64,000 bases of DNA from an uncultured bacterium (GTDB lineage Bacteria; Desulfobacterota; GWC2-55-46), in assembly GCA_905339405.1 (NCBI GenBank), contig CAJPGC010000030.1, positions 1-64,000 on the forward strand, given 5' to 3'. The notes beneath the pieces are model-generated. The model searched no databases. It was given only the letters and a program-made list of their open reading frames with translations, and had not been told where the DNA came from. Shown here piece by piece: positions 56,761 to 64,000 of the stretch (its first letter is position 1; each line of letters starts with the position of its first letter). The translations under genes and the position numbers were made by a program.

Positions 56761-57352
56761 CCAAAGACCTCTTTCCAGCGGAAAGCCTCACGTCAAAGGG
56801 CTCCGCGCCGTAAGGTGATATGACTAAAGCCGCCTCGCCCCTCGTGACGGCTCCGAGGCCCGGCGAGCGGACCTCCTCCAGTTGAACGCCGCGTCCGAGC
56901 TTTATCTTCCTCAACGCGCTCTCGGCAATTGCGGCGTACTCCTTGCCGTCGGCGGAGGACTCCACCCTTATCTCTCCGGCGTTGAAGTCGAACCAGAGCC
57001 TGTAATAGGAACGCCTGGAAGCGGCCCTCTCGTTCAAAAAGACGGAGAGCCGGGACAAGCGGCCTGAATCGGATTCGAGGTTATAGCCCTCGAGCCCTGG
57101 GAGCCTCGGGAAGACGACGGCAAGAGCAACGGCGATTACGGCAATCACGGCAAGAAGCTCGATCAGCGAAAAACCTTTTACAGAGTGGACAGAGTGCGGA
57201 GCGCGGCAAGCGAACGTGCGGACAGGTAGACCGGTCTTCTCATCTCCGGGCGGCCCGGGAGGGCCAGCGCCGGATGAAATATTCATCTCTGGCATTTGAC
57301 CTTTTTCAATTATTAGGCTTTCCATGAAAATCAGATGTTTTTTCCGTATCAA
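56690..57352 (-). CDS. gspH: T2SS pseudopilin GspH (system 2)
   Basis: 220 aa by the longest frame. The pilin site SVKG/FSLIELLAVIAVIAVALAVV is preceded by a very long, Pro/Gly-rich leader (EMNISSGAGPPGPPGDEKTG). Internal ATGs at residues 10, 20 and 23 are alternative starts; all give leaders longer than normal. The body (RLSVFLNERAASRRSYYRLW, EIRVESSADGKEYAAIAESA) fits GspH. Confidence 0.8.
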   Translation of the reverse strand: MIRKKHLIFMESLIIEKGQMPEMNISSGAGPPGPPGDEKTGLPVRTFACRAPHSVHSVKGFSLIELLAVIAVIAVALAVVFPRLPGLEGYNLESDSGRLSRLSVFLNERAASRRSYYRLWFDFNAGEIRVESSADGKEYAAIAESALRKIKLGRGVQLEEVRSPGLGAVTRGEAALVISPYGAEPFDVRLSAGKRSLVVSFNPYTGRAKVRQPEDSGKAG

Positions 57353-57436
57353 GTAAGGGTTGGAAGTAAAACGCTGAGCATGAGCATTTTCACTTCCGCC
57401 CTGACAAAGAGACCGGGCAAGCAGCGATTTTCAGAA

Positions 57437-57874
57437 TCAGTCCAGGTTCCAGCTCTCTATGTCGGCGTCAAACCCCTCACCGCCGCGGGCGGCGTCAGCG
57501 CCGTAGGAGAGTATGTCATACTCGCCGCTGGCGCCCGGGGAGGCGTAGACGTACGGGCTGCCCCAGGGGTCAACCGGCACCTTCTTCTTTTCGAGGTAGC
57601 CGCCTTCGCGCCAGTTGGCAGGTATCCTTCCGGCCTCTGGCTTTGAAACCAGAGCCGCAAGCCCTTGCTCGGTGCCGGGGTAAAAGCCGTTGTCGAGCTT
57701 GTAGAGCTTCAAGGCCGTCTCGAAGTTCCTTATCTGGACCTTGGCTTCTGTGACCTTCGCCTCGTCGGTCCTGCCCACTATTCTCGGGGCTATTATGGCC
57801 GCGAGGATGCCGAGTATCACGATGACGACCATGAGCTCGATGAGAGTAAAACCTTTGTCACATCTTTTCATCAT
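57437..57874 (-). CDS. gspG: T2SS major pseudopilin GspG (system 2)
   Basis: 145 aa. Leader [28 protein letters not shown]. Body: [60 protein letters not shown]. Canonical major pseudopilin and first gene of the minus arm, divergent from the LuxR-type regulator. Confidence 0.96.
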   Translation of the reverse strand: MMKRCDKGFTLIELMVVIVILGILAAIIAPRIVGRTDEAKVTEAKVQIRNFETALKLYKLDNGFYPGTEQGLAALVSKPEAGRIPANWREGGYLEKKKVPVDPWGSPYVYASPGASGEYDILSYGADAARGGEGFDADIESWNLD

Positions 57875-58139
57875 GCGGATATTTTATATCAAAAATTCCA
57901 GGATAACAATATTTATACCGTCAGCGCACTTGAAATACTCTCCGTTTTTGTTACAATTGAAGTTGCCGGGCGTAAGCAGCTTTCAACGCCGGGCCGCTCC
58001 AGCCAAGACGAAAGGAAGGTGTACCGGGGAACAAAACTCAGCCTCCTCGTTCGAATACTCCGCTGATGTAAGACGTCCAGCCGCACGCCGCAGAGCCGCA
58101 ATCCGCAGACCTGTAAAAATCAATCCGGGGTGGGGTTCA

Positions 58140-58781
58140 ATGCGCATCAGGGTTATGGTCGCTTTCAGCAACAATCTTTTCTCCGAAGGCATAACAAGGC
58201 TTTTGGACGACGAACAGGACATCGAGGCTGACTACATACACGCAGGCAGCGAATACAGCGCTGAAGACATCGAATCGGCAGATGTCGTACTCACCGATTT
58301 TCCCACTCTCTACGGCTCGTTCGTATCTATCGACACCTCCAGGAAAAACGGCTTCATCCTAATCGACACCGACTGCGGCAAAGACAACATAATCTCCGCC
58401 ATAATGGCCAAGAACCTGAGCGGCGTACTTTTAGGCAACGCCTCCACGGCGCTCCTGAAGCGCGCCATAAGGTCGGTCGCCCGTGGCGACGTCTGGATGG
58501 ACAAGGCGACCGTCAAGGACCTCCTCTGGAGCGTAGGGCGCCTCCGCAAGGACCACTCGGAGACGCTCTCGCCAAAGGAGCAGGAGATAGTGGCCCTCAC
58601 GGGAAAGGGCCTGCGCAACCGGGAGATAGCCGAGAAGCTCCACATAAGCGAGCTCACGGTAAAGACGCACCTCCACAGGATATTCAAGAAACTGGAGATA
58701 ACGACGAGGTCGCAGCTCATCACCTATTCGATAAGGAACCCGGCCGCAAAGGACGCGCTCTTCGGGTTGAAGCAGCACTGA
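58140..58781 (+). CDS. LuxR-family (NarL-type) regulator with degenerate receiver
   Basis: 213 aa from the ATG at 58140; the frame extends much further upstream but without protein-like content. The N-terminal receiver-like domain (MRIRVMVAFSNNLFSEGITR, VVLTDFPTLYGSF) keeps the position of the phosphorylatable Asp but lacks the usual acidic pair after the first strand. It may therefore not be phosphorylated normally. The C-terminal HTH is typical (LSPKEQEIVALTGKGLRNRE, EKLHISELTVKTHLHRIFKK). It heads the gspC-D-E-F arm by 8 nt and probably controls both divergent T2SS-2 arms. Confidence 0.87.
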   Translation: MRIRVMVAFSNNLFSEGITRLLDDEQDIEADYIHAGSEYSAEDIESADVVLTDFPTLYGSFVSIDTSRKNGFILIDTDCGKDNIISAIMAKNLSGVLLGNASTALLKRAIRSVARGDVWMDKATVKDLLWSVGRLRKDHSETLSPKEQEIVALTGKGLRNREIAEKLHISELTVKTHLHRIFKKLEITTRSQLITYSIRNPAAKDALFGLKQH

Positions 58782-58789
58782 GGTAAAAG

Positions 58790-59698
58790 ATGATATCTGA
58801 AAGACTAAAGTATTTGAACTTCGGCCTTGCCCTGCTGGCCTTCCCTCTAATGGGCCTGCTGGCAAAGGACCTGCTGGTCCTCAAATACAGGCCCGAGATA
58901 AAGACCGGCCTGCCGCCGGTGGCGGCTGAGGCCCCGGCAGATGCGCCCTTTGAGAGCTACTCCCCGATACTCGAGCGTGGGGCCTTCCCTTCCGCCACGA
59001 GGCAGCTTACGAAGATCGACATCCTCGATGCTGCCGCGGCGGCGGCCCACCCGGTGCTGACAGAGCTCAGGCTGATCGGCACTTACGCAGGCGCGGCCGG
59101 TTACGCTGTCTTTGAAAAGACAGGCTCGGCCGTCCAGGAGGTCTTCCGGACAGGTCAATCTGTATTCGAAGCTGGCACTCTGCTGGCCGTAGAGGACGGC
59201 AAGGCAAAGATTTCCGCTTCCGGAAGCGAAGTCACTTTCACGGTCTTCAATGAAGAACTTCCCTCGAGCATAACGGAGATGGGAGAGGCGGCAGAGCTGC
59301 CGGACACCGAAGACGGGCAGCCTGCCCGGCAGTCGAGCACGGGGGCGAGCTTAAGGTACACGGAAAAAGTCTCGGAGAATGCGTGGGTGATTGACCAGAA
59401 GGCCGTGGCCGCATCCCTCAGCGACATGAGCCGGGTCATGACGGACGCCAGACTCACCCCGAAGGTCTCTTCCGGCGGGACGGTCGAGGGGTTCACCCTG
59501 ACGGACATAAAGCCCAGGGGCATTTTCGACGCCATAGGTTTAGAGGACGGGGACGTCCTCACGAAGATAAACGGCTACGAGATAGACTCCCCCGAGAAGG
59601 CCGTGCAGGTGCTCTCGGCGCTTCGCGGGCAGACGAACATAGACCTCGATATCGTGCGCGCTGGCAAGCCAAAGAGCCTGCACTACACCATAAGGTAA
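58790..59698 (+). CDS. gspC: T2SS protein GspC with PDZ domain (system 2)
   Basis: 302 aa. Membrane segment near 10-28 (FGLALLAFPLMGLLAKDLL). Homology-region domain near 75-150 (VLTELRLIGTYAGAAGYAVF). C-terminal PDZ near 215-300 (GGTVEGFTLTDIKPRGIFDA, EDGDVLTKINGYEIDSPEKA). It connects the inner platform to the secretin and helps recognise substrates. Canonical length, unlike the short PDZ-less GspC of system 1. Confidence 0.92.
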   Translation: MISERLKYLNFGLALLAFPLMGLLAKDLLVLKYRPEIKTGLPPVAAEAPADAPFESYSPILERGAFPSATRQLTKIDILDAAAAAAHPVLTELRLIGTYAGAAGYAVFEKTGSAVQEVFRTGQSVFEAGTLLAVEDGKAKISASGSEVTFTVFNEELPSSITEMGEAAELPDTEDGQPARQSSTGASLRYTEKVSENAWVIDQKAVAASLSDMSRVMTDARLTPKVSSGGTVEGFTLTDIKPRGIFDAIGLEDGDVLTKINGYEIDSPEKAVQVLSALRGQTNIDLDIVRAGKPKSLHYTIR

Positions 59699-59732
59699 AA
59701 AAGGAGCGTGAAAAAGCCGAAGCCGGATTGTG

Positions 59733-59741
59733 TGTTATAAT
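59733..59741 (+). promoter_or_regulatory. Extended -10 promoter candidate ahead of gspD-2
   Basis: TGTTATAAT: a perfect TATAAT with TG one base upstream (extended -10). No good -35. It lies about 110 nt before the gspD start, in the 160-nt gap after gspC, and could give gspD-E-F separate transcription. Confidence 0.4.
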
Positions 59742-59858
59742 CTCTACGTATTTTGATGTGAGCAGCGCACCGTATTCCATGCCGCACCCTTTGCCGAACG
59801 CCGAATCGCAGCTGGCCGGGCCTTTTGCCCGCCACTGCCACCACACCCTCCGATCGTC

Positions 59859-61829
59859 ATGGGATACTCGCATATGGCTAAAAAAGCCGCCGTCCTCATC
59901 TTCCTCTTCATCCTGTTCGCTATCCCGGGAGTTGTCCATCCTCAACAGGCCGGCCAGAAAAAAGCGAAAGCCGCCGAGAAGATAACCCTCAACTTCGTTG
60001 ACGTCGAGATATCCTCGCTCGTCAAGATAATGAGCGAGATAACCGGCAGGAACTTCATCTACGACGAGAACCTCAAGGGCAAGGTAACGATAATCGCCCC
60101 CGGCAAGCTCACGAGCGAGGAGGCCCTAAGCGTTTTCGTCTCGGCCCTGGAGCTGAAGAACTTCACGATCATACACACTGACGGCTACTACAAGATAGTG
60201 CCGGCGGCCGAAGCAAGGCAGAGCGCGACGAGGGTGATGAAGAACGTCGGAGCGGCGCGCCCGGACGAGTTCATCGTAAGGCTCATCCCGCTAAATTACG
60301 TGCCGAGCCAGGACGCCTTCTCGGCCGTCCAGCCGCTGGTTTCGAGGAACGGGCAGATATCTGTCTTCGGCTCGAGGAACGCCCTCCTCCTTGTGGACAC
60401 GGCGCAGAACATCGAGAAGATACTCGAGATAATCGCCTCGATAGACTCCCCACCCTCGGTTCGCGCCCCGGAGGTCATATACCTCAAGTACGCGCAGGCC
60501 GACGTCATCTCCCAGCTCCTCAGGAGGGAGGAAGCAAGGCGCGGAGGCGGCAGGAGGGGCGAGAACGGGGAAGGCAGCTCCATCGTCCCCGACACGAGGC
60601 TGAACGCGATAATCCTGTCCGATTCGATCTCGGACAGGGAGTATTACAGGAACTACATATCGTTCCTTGACGTGCCCCCTCCGGAGGCCTCGAGCCGCAT
60701 AAACGTCTACTACCTGGAGAACGCAGACTCCGAGGACATGGCAAGGGTGATAGACGCGCTCCTGAGGCCAGGGGCCGCCCAGCAGCAGGCGTCGCAGGCG
60801 GCCGGTGCGGCCGCGGCCCCGATAGCGCAGGAGCTTACTGGCGCGAAGATAAGCGTTACGCCGTTCAAGGCGGCGAACTCGCTCATAATCATGGCCTCTC
60901 CTGCCGACTACCAGAACCTTGTGCAGGTCATCGAGAGGCTCGACAGGAGGCCCAAGCAGGTCTTCGTCGAGGCAATGATAACCGAGGTGACGGTCGACAA
61001 GGCTCTGGAACTGGGCACGAGGTTCCGGGTCACGGCGGAAAAGGACAACTCTCCGGTAGTCATCGGAGGCGTCGGCTCGATAGATTCTACGGCTATACAG
61101 GGGATACTGAACGGGCTGGCCGGGCTCACCATAGGAGGCCTCGGAAACCTCCTCACTGTGCCAATCACGAGGGCCGACGGCACGACCTTCAATCTCACGG
61201 CCCCGGGCTTCGCGGTCCTTTTCTCGCTCTCGGAGTTCAAGGACATAGTGAACGTGCTGTCGACCCCGCATATCCTGACGAGCGACAACCACGAGGCGGA
61301 GATAATGGTCGGCGAGAACGTCCCCTTTCTCTCCAGCTTCGAGCGCCAGTCCGGGACGGAGGGGCAGCCTGTCATACAGTCTATTGAAAGAAGGGACGTC
61401 GGCATAAGGCTCAGGATAAAGCCGAAGATAAGCGAAGGGGATTTCGTAAAGCTTGACATCTACCAGGAGATCTCGGCCATCTCGCCCACGAGGACCGGCG
61501 GGGCGGCAGACATCATAACGACTAAGAGGTCGGCCCAGACGAGCGTGGTCGTCAAGAACAACCAGACGGTCGTCATAGGCGGCCTGATACAGAACAGGAA
61601 CACCAACAACTCGAGCAAGGTCCCTCTCCTGGGCGACATACCGCTTATAGGCTGGCTCTTCAAGTCGACAAGGGACCAGAACCAGAAGACCAACCTGCTG
61701 GTCTTCATAACGCCGTACATCGTCGAGGACTTCAAGGGACTCGAGGATCTGAGGCTCAAAAAACAGCAGGAGTTCAACAGGTACGGCGTAAATCCGCAAA
61801 GCAACGGGAGGCCTTCGAGACTGCCCTGA
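59859..61829 (+). CDS. gspD: Type II secretion secretin GspD (system 2)
   Basis: 656 aa; the start may instead be the ATG at 59874. Signal peptide AAVLIFLFILFAIPGVVHPQ. N0 domain ITLNFVDVEISSLVKIMSEI. N1-N3 repeats (VRLIPLNYVPSQDAFSAVQP, INVYYLENADSEDMARVIDA). Secretin channel VLSTPHILTSDNHEAEIMVG, VPFLSSFERQSG, SAQTSVVVKNNQTVVIGGLI, and TNLLVFITPYIV. Outer-membrane exit pore of T2SS-2. Confidence 0.95.
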   Translation: MGYSHMAKKAAVLIFLFILFAIPGVVHPQQAGQKKAKAAEKITLNFVDVEISSLVKIMSEITGRNFIYDENLKGKVTIIAPGKLTSEEALSVFVSALELKNFTIIHTDGYYKIVPAAEARQSATRVMKNVGAARPDEFIVRLIPLNYVPSQDAFSAVQPLVSRNGQISVFGSRNALLLVDTAQNIEKILEIIASIDSPPSVRAPEVIYLKYAQADVISQLLRREEARRGGGRRGENGEGSSIVPDTRLNAIILSDSISDREYYRNYISFLDVPPPEASSRINVYYLENADSEDMARVIDALLRPGAAQQQASQAAGAAAAPIAQELTGAKISVTPFKAANSLIIMASPADYQNLVQVIERLDRRPKQVFVEAMITEVTVDKALELGTRFRVTAEKDNSPVVIGGVGSIDSTAIQGILNGLAGLTIGGLGNLLTVPITRADGTTFNLTAPGFAVLFSLSEFKDIVNVLSTPHILTSDNHEAEIMVGENVPFLSSFERQSGTEGQPVIQSIERRDVGIRLRIKPKISEGDFVKLDIYQEISAISPTRTGGAADIITTKRSAQTSVVVKNNQTVVIGGLIQNRNTNNSSKVPLLGDIPLIGWLFKSTRDQNQKTNLLVFITPYIVEDFKGLEDLRLKKQQEFNRYGVNPQSNGRPSRLP

Positions 61830-61852
61830 AGGCGAAGGGACGAGTAGACAGG

Positions 61853-63403
61853 ATGGACAACGAAGTTTTCGAGACGATGCCCAAAGGCGGCATACACAGG
61901 ATAAAAGAGATAAAAGACGAGTACGTCGACCCGGCCATGCTCGAGAAAGTGAGCCTCAGCTACGTCAAGAAGAACATGGTCATGCCGCTTCGCGTGAAAG
62001 AAGGCCACCTGCTCGTGGCCCTCTCCGGGCCCAGGGGCATATTCACGGTAAACGAGCTCGAGCGCCTCACCGGGCTTCCGGTAAAACCTGTATTCGCCTC
62101 AGAAAAGCAGATACTCGACGCGATAAACAGGTTCTACGACAGGCTCTCCGGGTCGGCCCAGGACGTCATGAACGGGATGAGCGGCGAGTCAATAGAGTCG
62201 ATATCGACGACCGAATGGGAAGAGCCCAAGGACCTCCTGGACGCCGCTGACGAGGCTCCCATCATAAGGCTCCTGAACTCGCTCCTTTTCAGGGCCGTCA
62301 AGGACAGGGCCAGCGACATACACATCGAGCCCTATGAAAAAGAGGTCGAGGTCAGGTACAGGATAGACGGCGTACTGTACCCGGTGCTTACCCCTCCAAA
62401 GAGTATACAAGAAGCCCTTGCGAGCAGGGTCAAGATAATGGCCGGACTCGACATTGCCGAAAAAAGGCTGCCGCAGGACGGCAAAATAAGGCTACTCGTC
62501 GCCGGGAAGGACGTGTACGTCAGGGTGTCGGTCATGCCGACTTCGTACGGCGAAAGGATAGTGCTCCGCATACTCGACCGCAAGTCCGACATAATAACCC
62601 TCGACATGCTCGGGCTCACGGCCCGCCAGGTCACGGTCCTCGAGGGGCTCCTTACGAGGAGCAGCGGAATAATCCTCGTGACCGGGCCAACCGGCTCGGG
62701 AAAGACGACCACCCTCTACTCCGCCATAAACAGCATAAACTCGACCGCAAGGAACATCATCACTGTCGAAGACCCTGTCGAGTACCAGTTGAAGGGAATA
62801 GGCCAGGTGCACGTGAACCCGAAGATAGGGCTCACCTTCGCCCACGGCCTGCGCTCAATCCTTAGGCAGGACCCCGACGTCATAATGGTCGGAGAGATAA
62901 GGGACAGGGAGACGGCTGAGATAGCCATACAGGCCTCCCTAACCGGCCACCTCGTGCTCTCGACCCTCCACACGAACGACACCGCGAGCGCCATCACCAG
63001 GCTCGTGGACATGGGCATAGAGCCTTTCCTCGTGGCCTCGTCGCTCTCAGGCGTGCTGGCCCAGAGGCTCGTGAGGGTGCTGTGCCCCGAGTGCAAAAAG
63101 CAATACGAGCCGACGGCCGAAGAGGCTAAGCTCTTTCAGACCAGGCCCGCGAAGCTGTACGCCGCCAGTGGCTGCGACAAGTGCTTTTCCACCGGCTATT
63201 ACGGCAGGCTCGGCATATTCGAGTTCCTCGTGCCGGGCCAGGAGATGAGGCCGATGATATTGAAAAATCAGGACGCCGACACCCTGAAGAGGTACGCCAT
63301 ATCCAAAGGCATGCGCACGATGATGGAAGACGGACTTGAGAAGGCGGCCCTCGGGATGACGAGCGTGGAAGAGGTGCTGAGGGTCACGAAGGACGAGGAG
63401 TAG
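61853..63403 (+). CDS. gspE: T2SS assembly ATPase GspE (system 2)
   Basis: 516 aa. N-terminal T2SSE_N domain (VSLSYVKKNMVMPLRVKEGH). Walker A GPTGSGKTTTLYSAI, Asp box TVEDPVEYQLKGIGQVHVNP, Walker B RQDPDVIMVGEIRDRETAEI, His box STLHTNDTASAITRL. Zinc domain CPECKKQYEPT and GCDKCFSTGYYGR. It energises pseudopilus assembly. 23 nt after gspD and 9 nt before gspF. Confidence 0.95.
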   Translation: MDNEVFETMPKGGIHRIKEIKDEYVDPAMLEKVSLSYVKKNMVMPLRVKEGHLLVALSGPRGIFTVNELERLTGLPVKPVFASEKQILDAINRFYDRLSGSAQDVMNGMSGESIESISTTEWEEPKDLLDAADEAPIIRLLNSLLFRAVKDRASDIHIEPYEKEVEVRYRIDGVLYPVLTPPKSIQEALASRVKIMAGLDIAEKRLPQDGKIRLLVAGKDVYVRVSVMPTSYGERIVLRILDRKSDIITLDMLGLTARQVTVLEGLLTRSSGIILVTGPTGSGKTTTLYSAINSINSTARNIITVEDPVEYQLKGIGQVHVNPKIGLTFAHGLRSILRQDPDVIMVGEIRDRETAEIAIQASLTGHLVLSTLHTNDTASAITRLVDMGIEPFLVASSLSGVLAQRLVRVLCPECKKQYEPTAEEAKLFQTRPAKLYAASGCDKCFSTGYYGRLGIFEFLVPGQEMRPMILKNQDADTLKRYAISKGMRTMMEDGLEKAALGMTSVEEVLRVTKDEE

Positions 63404-63412
63404 CAAGGACGT

Positions 63413-64000
63413 ATGCCTACATTCAGTTACAAAGCCTACAACAGGGGCGGCGGCCAGGTCGCGGGGAATATCGAAGCCGCAGGCCCGAAAGAAGCGGCAC
63501 AGTCGCTCAAGAACACCGGGCTCTACCCCACAGAGGTAAAGGAAGCTGGCAAGGAGGCGGGCAAAACGCTTTTCGGCCAGCGCGTAAGCCCCGGGGCCCT
63601 GGCGGCTGCGGCCAGACAGCTCGCGACCCTTATCTCGACCGGCACGTCCATCGCCGAAGCCCTCCAGGTGCTCGCTGAAAATACCGACAACCAAAAGCTC
63701 CGCGCAATTCTCCTTGAAACGAAAGACAGCGTCCTGGGCGGCAGCTCCCTTTCAAAGGCCCTATCGGCGAACCCTGATGTCTTCTCTCCACTGTTCAGAG
63801 GGCTCGTGCAGGCCGCAGAAGCGAGCGGCTCGCTTGACCAGGTGCTCCCCAGGCTTGCGGACTACCTCGAAAAAAGGGCGCGCATACGCTCTGAGGTACG
63901 GGCCGCCCTCACCTATCCGGCGCTCATGACGATAGTCGGCGCGGCGGTGCTCGCCTTCCTGTTCATCTTCGTCATCCCCAAGATATCGCGCATATTCGAG
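63413..64000 (+). CDS. gspF: T2SS platform protein GspF (system 2), cut by window end
   Basis: ATG at 63413; 196 codons open to the right edge, so the C-terminal half is missing. N-terminus MPTFSYKAYNRGGGQVAGNI. First T2SSF domain (RQLATLISTGTSIAEALQVL, SPLFRGLVQAAEASGSLDQV). First helix of the membrane domain (LMTIVGAAVLAFLFIFVIPK). About half of a normal 400-residue GspF. Confidence 0.93.
   Translation, partial: MPTFSYKAYNRGGGQVAGNIEAAGPKEAAQSLKNTGLYPTEVKEAGKEAGKTLFGQRVSPGALAAAARQLATLISTGTSIAEALQVLAENTDNQKLRAILLETKDSVLGGSSLSKALSANPDVFSPLFRGLVQAAEASGSLDQVLPRLADYLEKRARIRSEVRAALTYPALMTIVGAAVLAFLFIFVIPKISRIFE

Noticed and set aside
57741..58139. Upstream extension of the LuxR-type regulator by 133 codons
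   Set aside because: The extension overlaps gspG antisense and lacks protein-like pattern; the internal ATG at 58140 starts exactly at the receiver-like domain.
57940..58139. Riboswitch-like GC-rich leader before the LuxR-type regulator
   Set aside because: GCCGGGCG...CGCCGGGC pairing is visible, but I could not match conserved cores of c-di-GMP, cobalamin or other riboswitches.
60291..61799. Long minus-strand open frame opposite gspD-2 (502 codons)
   Set aside because: Antisense shadow of a clear secretin gene in GC-rich DNA; Arg/Tyr/Asp-rich composition with no domain or ribosome-binding site.

Overview
This window appears to be a chromosomal segment of a Gram-negative bacterium. The evidence is two type II secretion systems (T2SS), RND and TolC efflux, periplasmic c-type cytochromes, outer-membrane beta-barrels and lipoproteins. 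GC is moderately high, with heavy use of AGG (Arg) and ATA (Ile) codons. The SHP/DHC cytochromes, MopE-like motif, sigma-54 regulator and DUF1858 protein would suit a Desulfobacterota (deltaproteobacterial) or Nitrospirota-like organism. This placement is inference; no marker gene in the window settles it.

Layout. (1) 1-16035, minus strand: a complete T2SS operon in the order gspE-F-G-H-I-J-K-L-M-C-D. It is followed on the same strand by a large secreted RHS/YD-repeat protein whose C-terminus is a Tlde1-like (DUF2778) peptidoglycan-targeting toxin domain. Next come a tightly coupled small exported protein (probable immunity protein) and a secreted CARDB-type protein cut by the window edge. 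The arrangement suggests a T2SS that may export its own polymorphic toxin. (2) 16282-29379: a 13-kb integrative element in tRNA-Arg(CCU). It carries a tyrosine integrase, excisionase-like HTH proteins, HigBA toxin-antitoxin, a HEPN-like protein, a P4/D5-type primase-helicase, a minor tail protein Z and a tail tape-measure protein. No capsid, portal, terminase or lysis gene is recognisable. It also holds a candidate structured RNA with its own promoter, and a 65-nt direct repeat. (3) 29412-36825: ABC-F protein Uup, a 2-hydroxyacid dehydrogenase, a palindromic REP-like repeat, a PAS/AAA+/Fis sigma-54 activator, and a run of five tiny (21-33 aa) probable membrane proteins behind a sigma-54-type promoter. 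A glycosyltransferase diverges from them, and a DUF1858 redox protein converges on it. (4) 37006-43279: a TetR-TolC-MFP-RND efflux operon. (5) 43356-49732: a TlpA/DUF4266/DUF3570/ApbE redox cluster, an MBL-fold hydrolase, and a cytochrome b561-diheme c fusion with SHP and DHC cytochromes. (6) 49876-52918: a Zur-ZnuA-ZnuC-ZnuB zinc-uptake operon with a candidate Zur operator. (7) 52922-64000: a second T2SS in two divergent arms. The arms are gspG-H-I-J-K-L-M on the minus strand, and a LuxR-type regulator with gspC-D-E-F on the plus strand. The last gene runs off the right edge.

The most distinctive items are the T2SS-linked RHS toxin/immunity module, the tail-without-head integrative element with its structured RNA and tRNA-terminator mimicry, and the sigma-54-controlled cluster of micro-membrane proteins, which conventional gene finders would miss.
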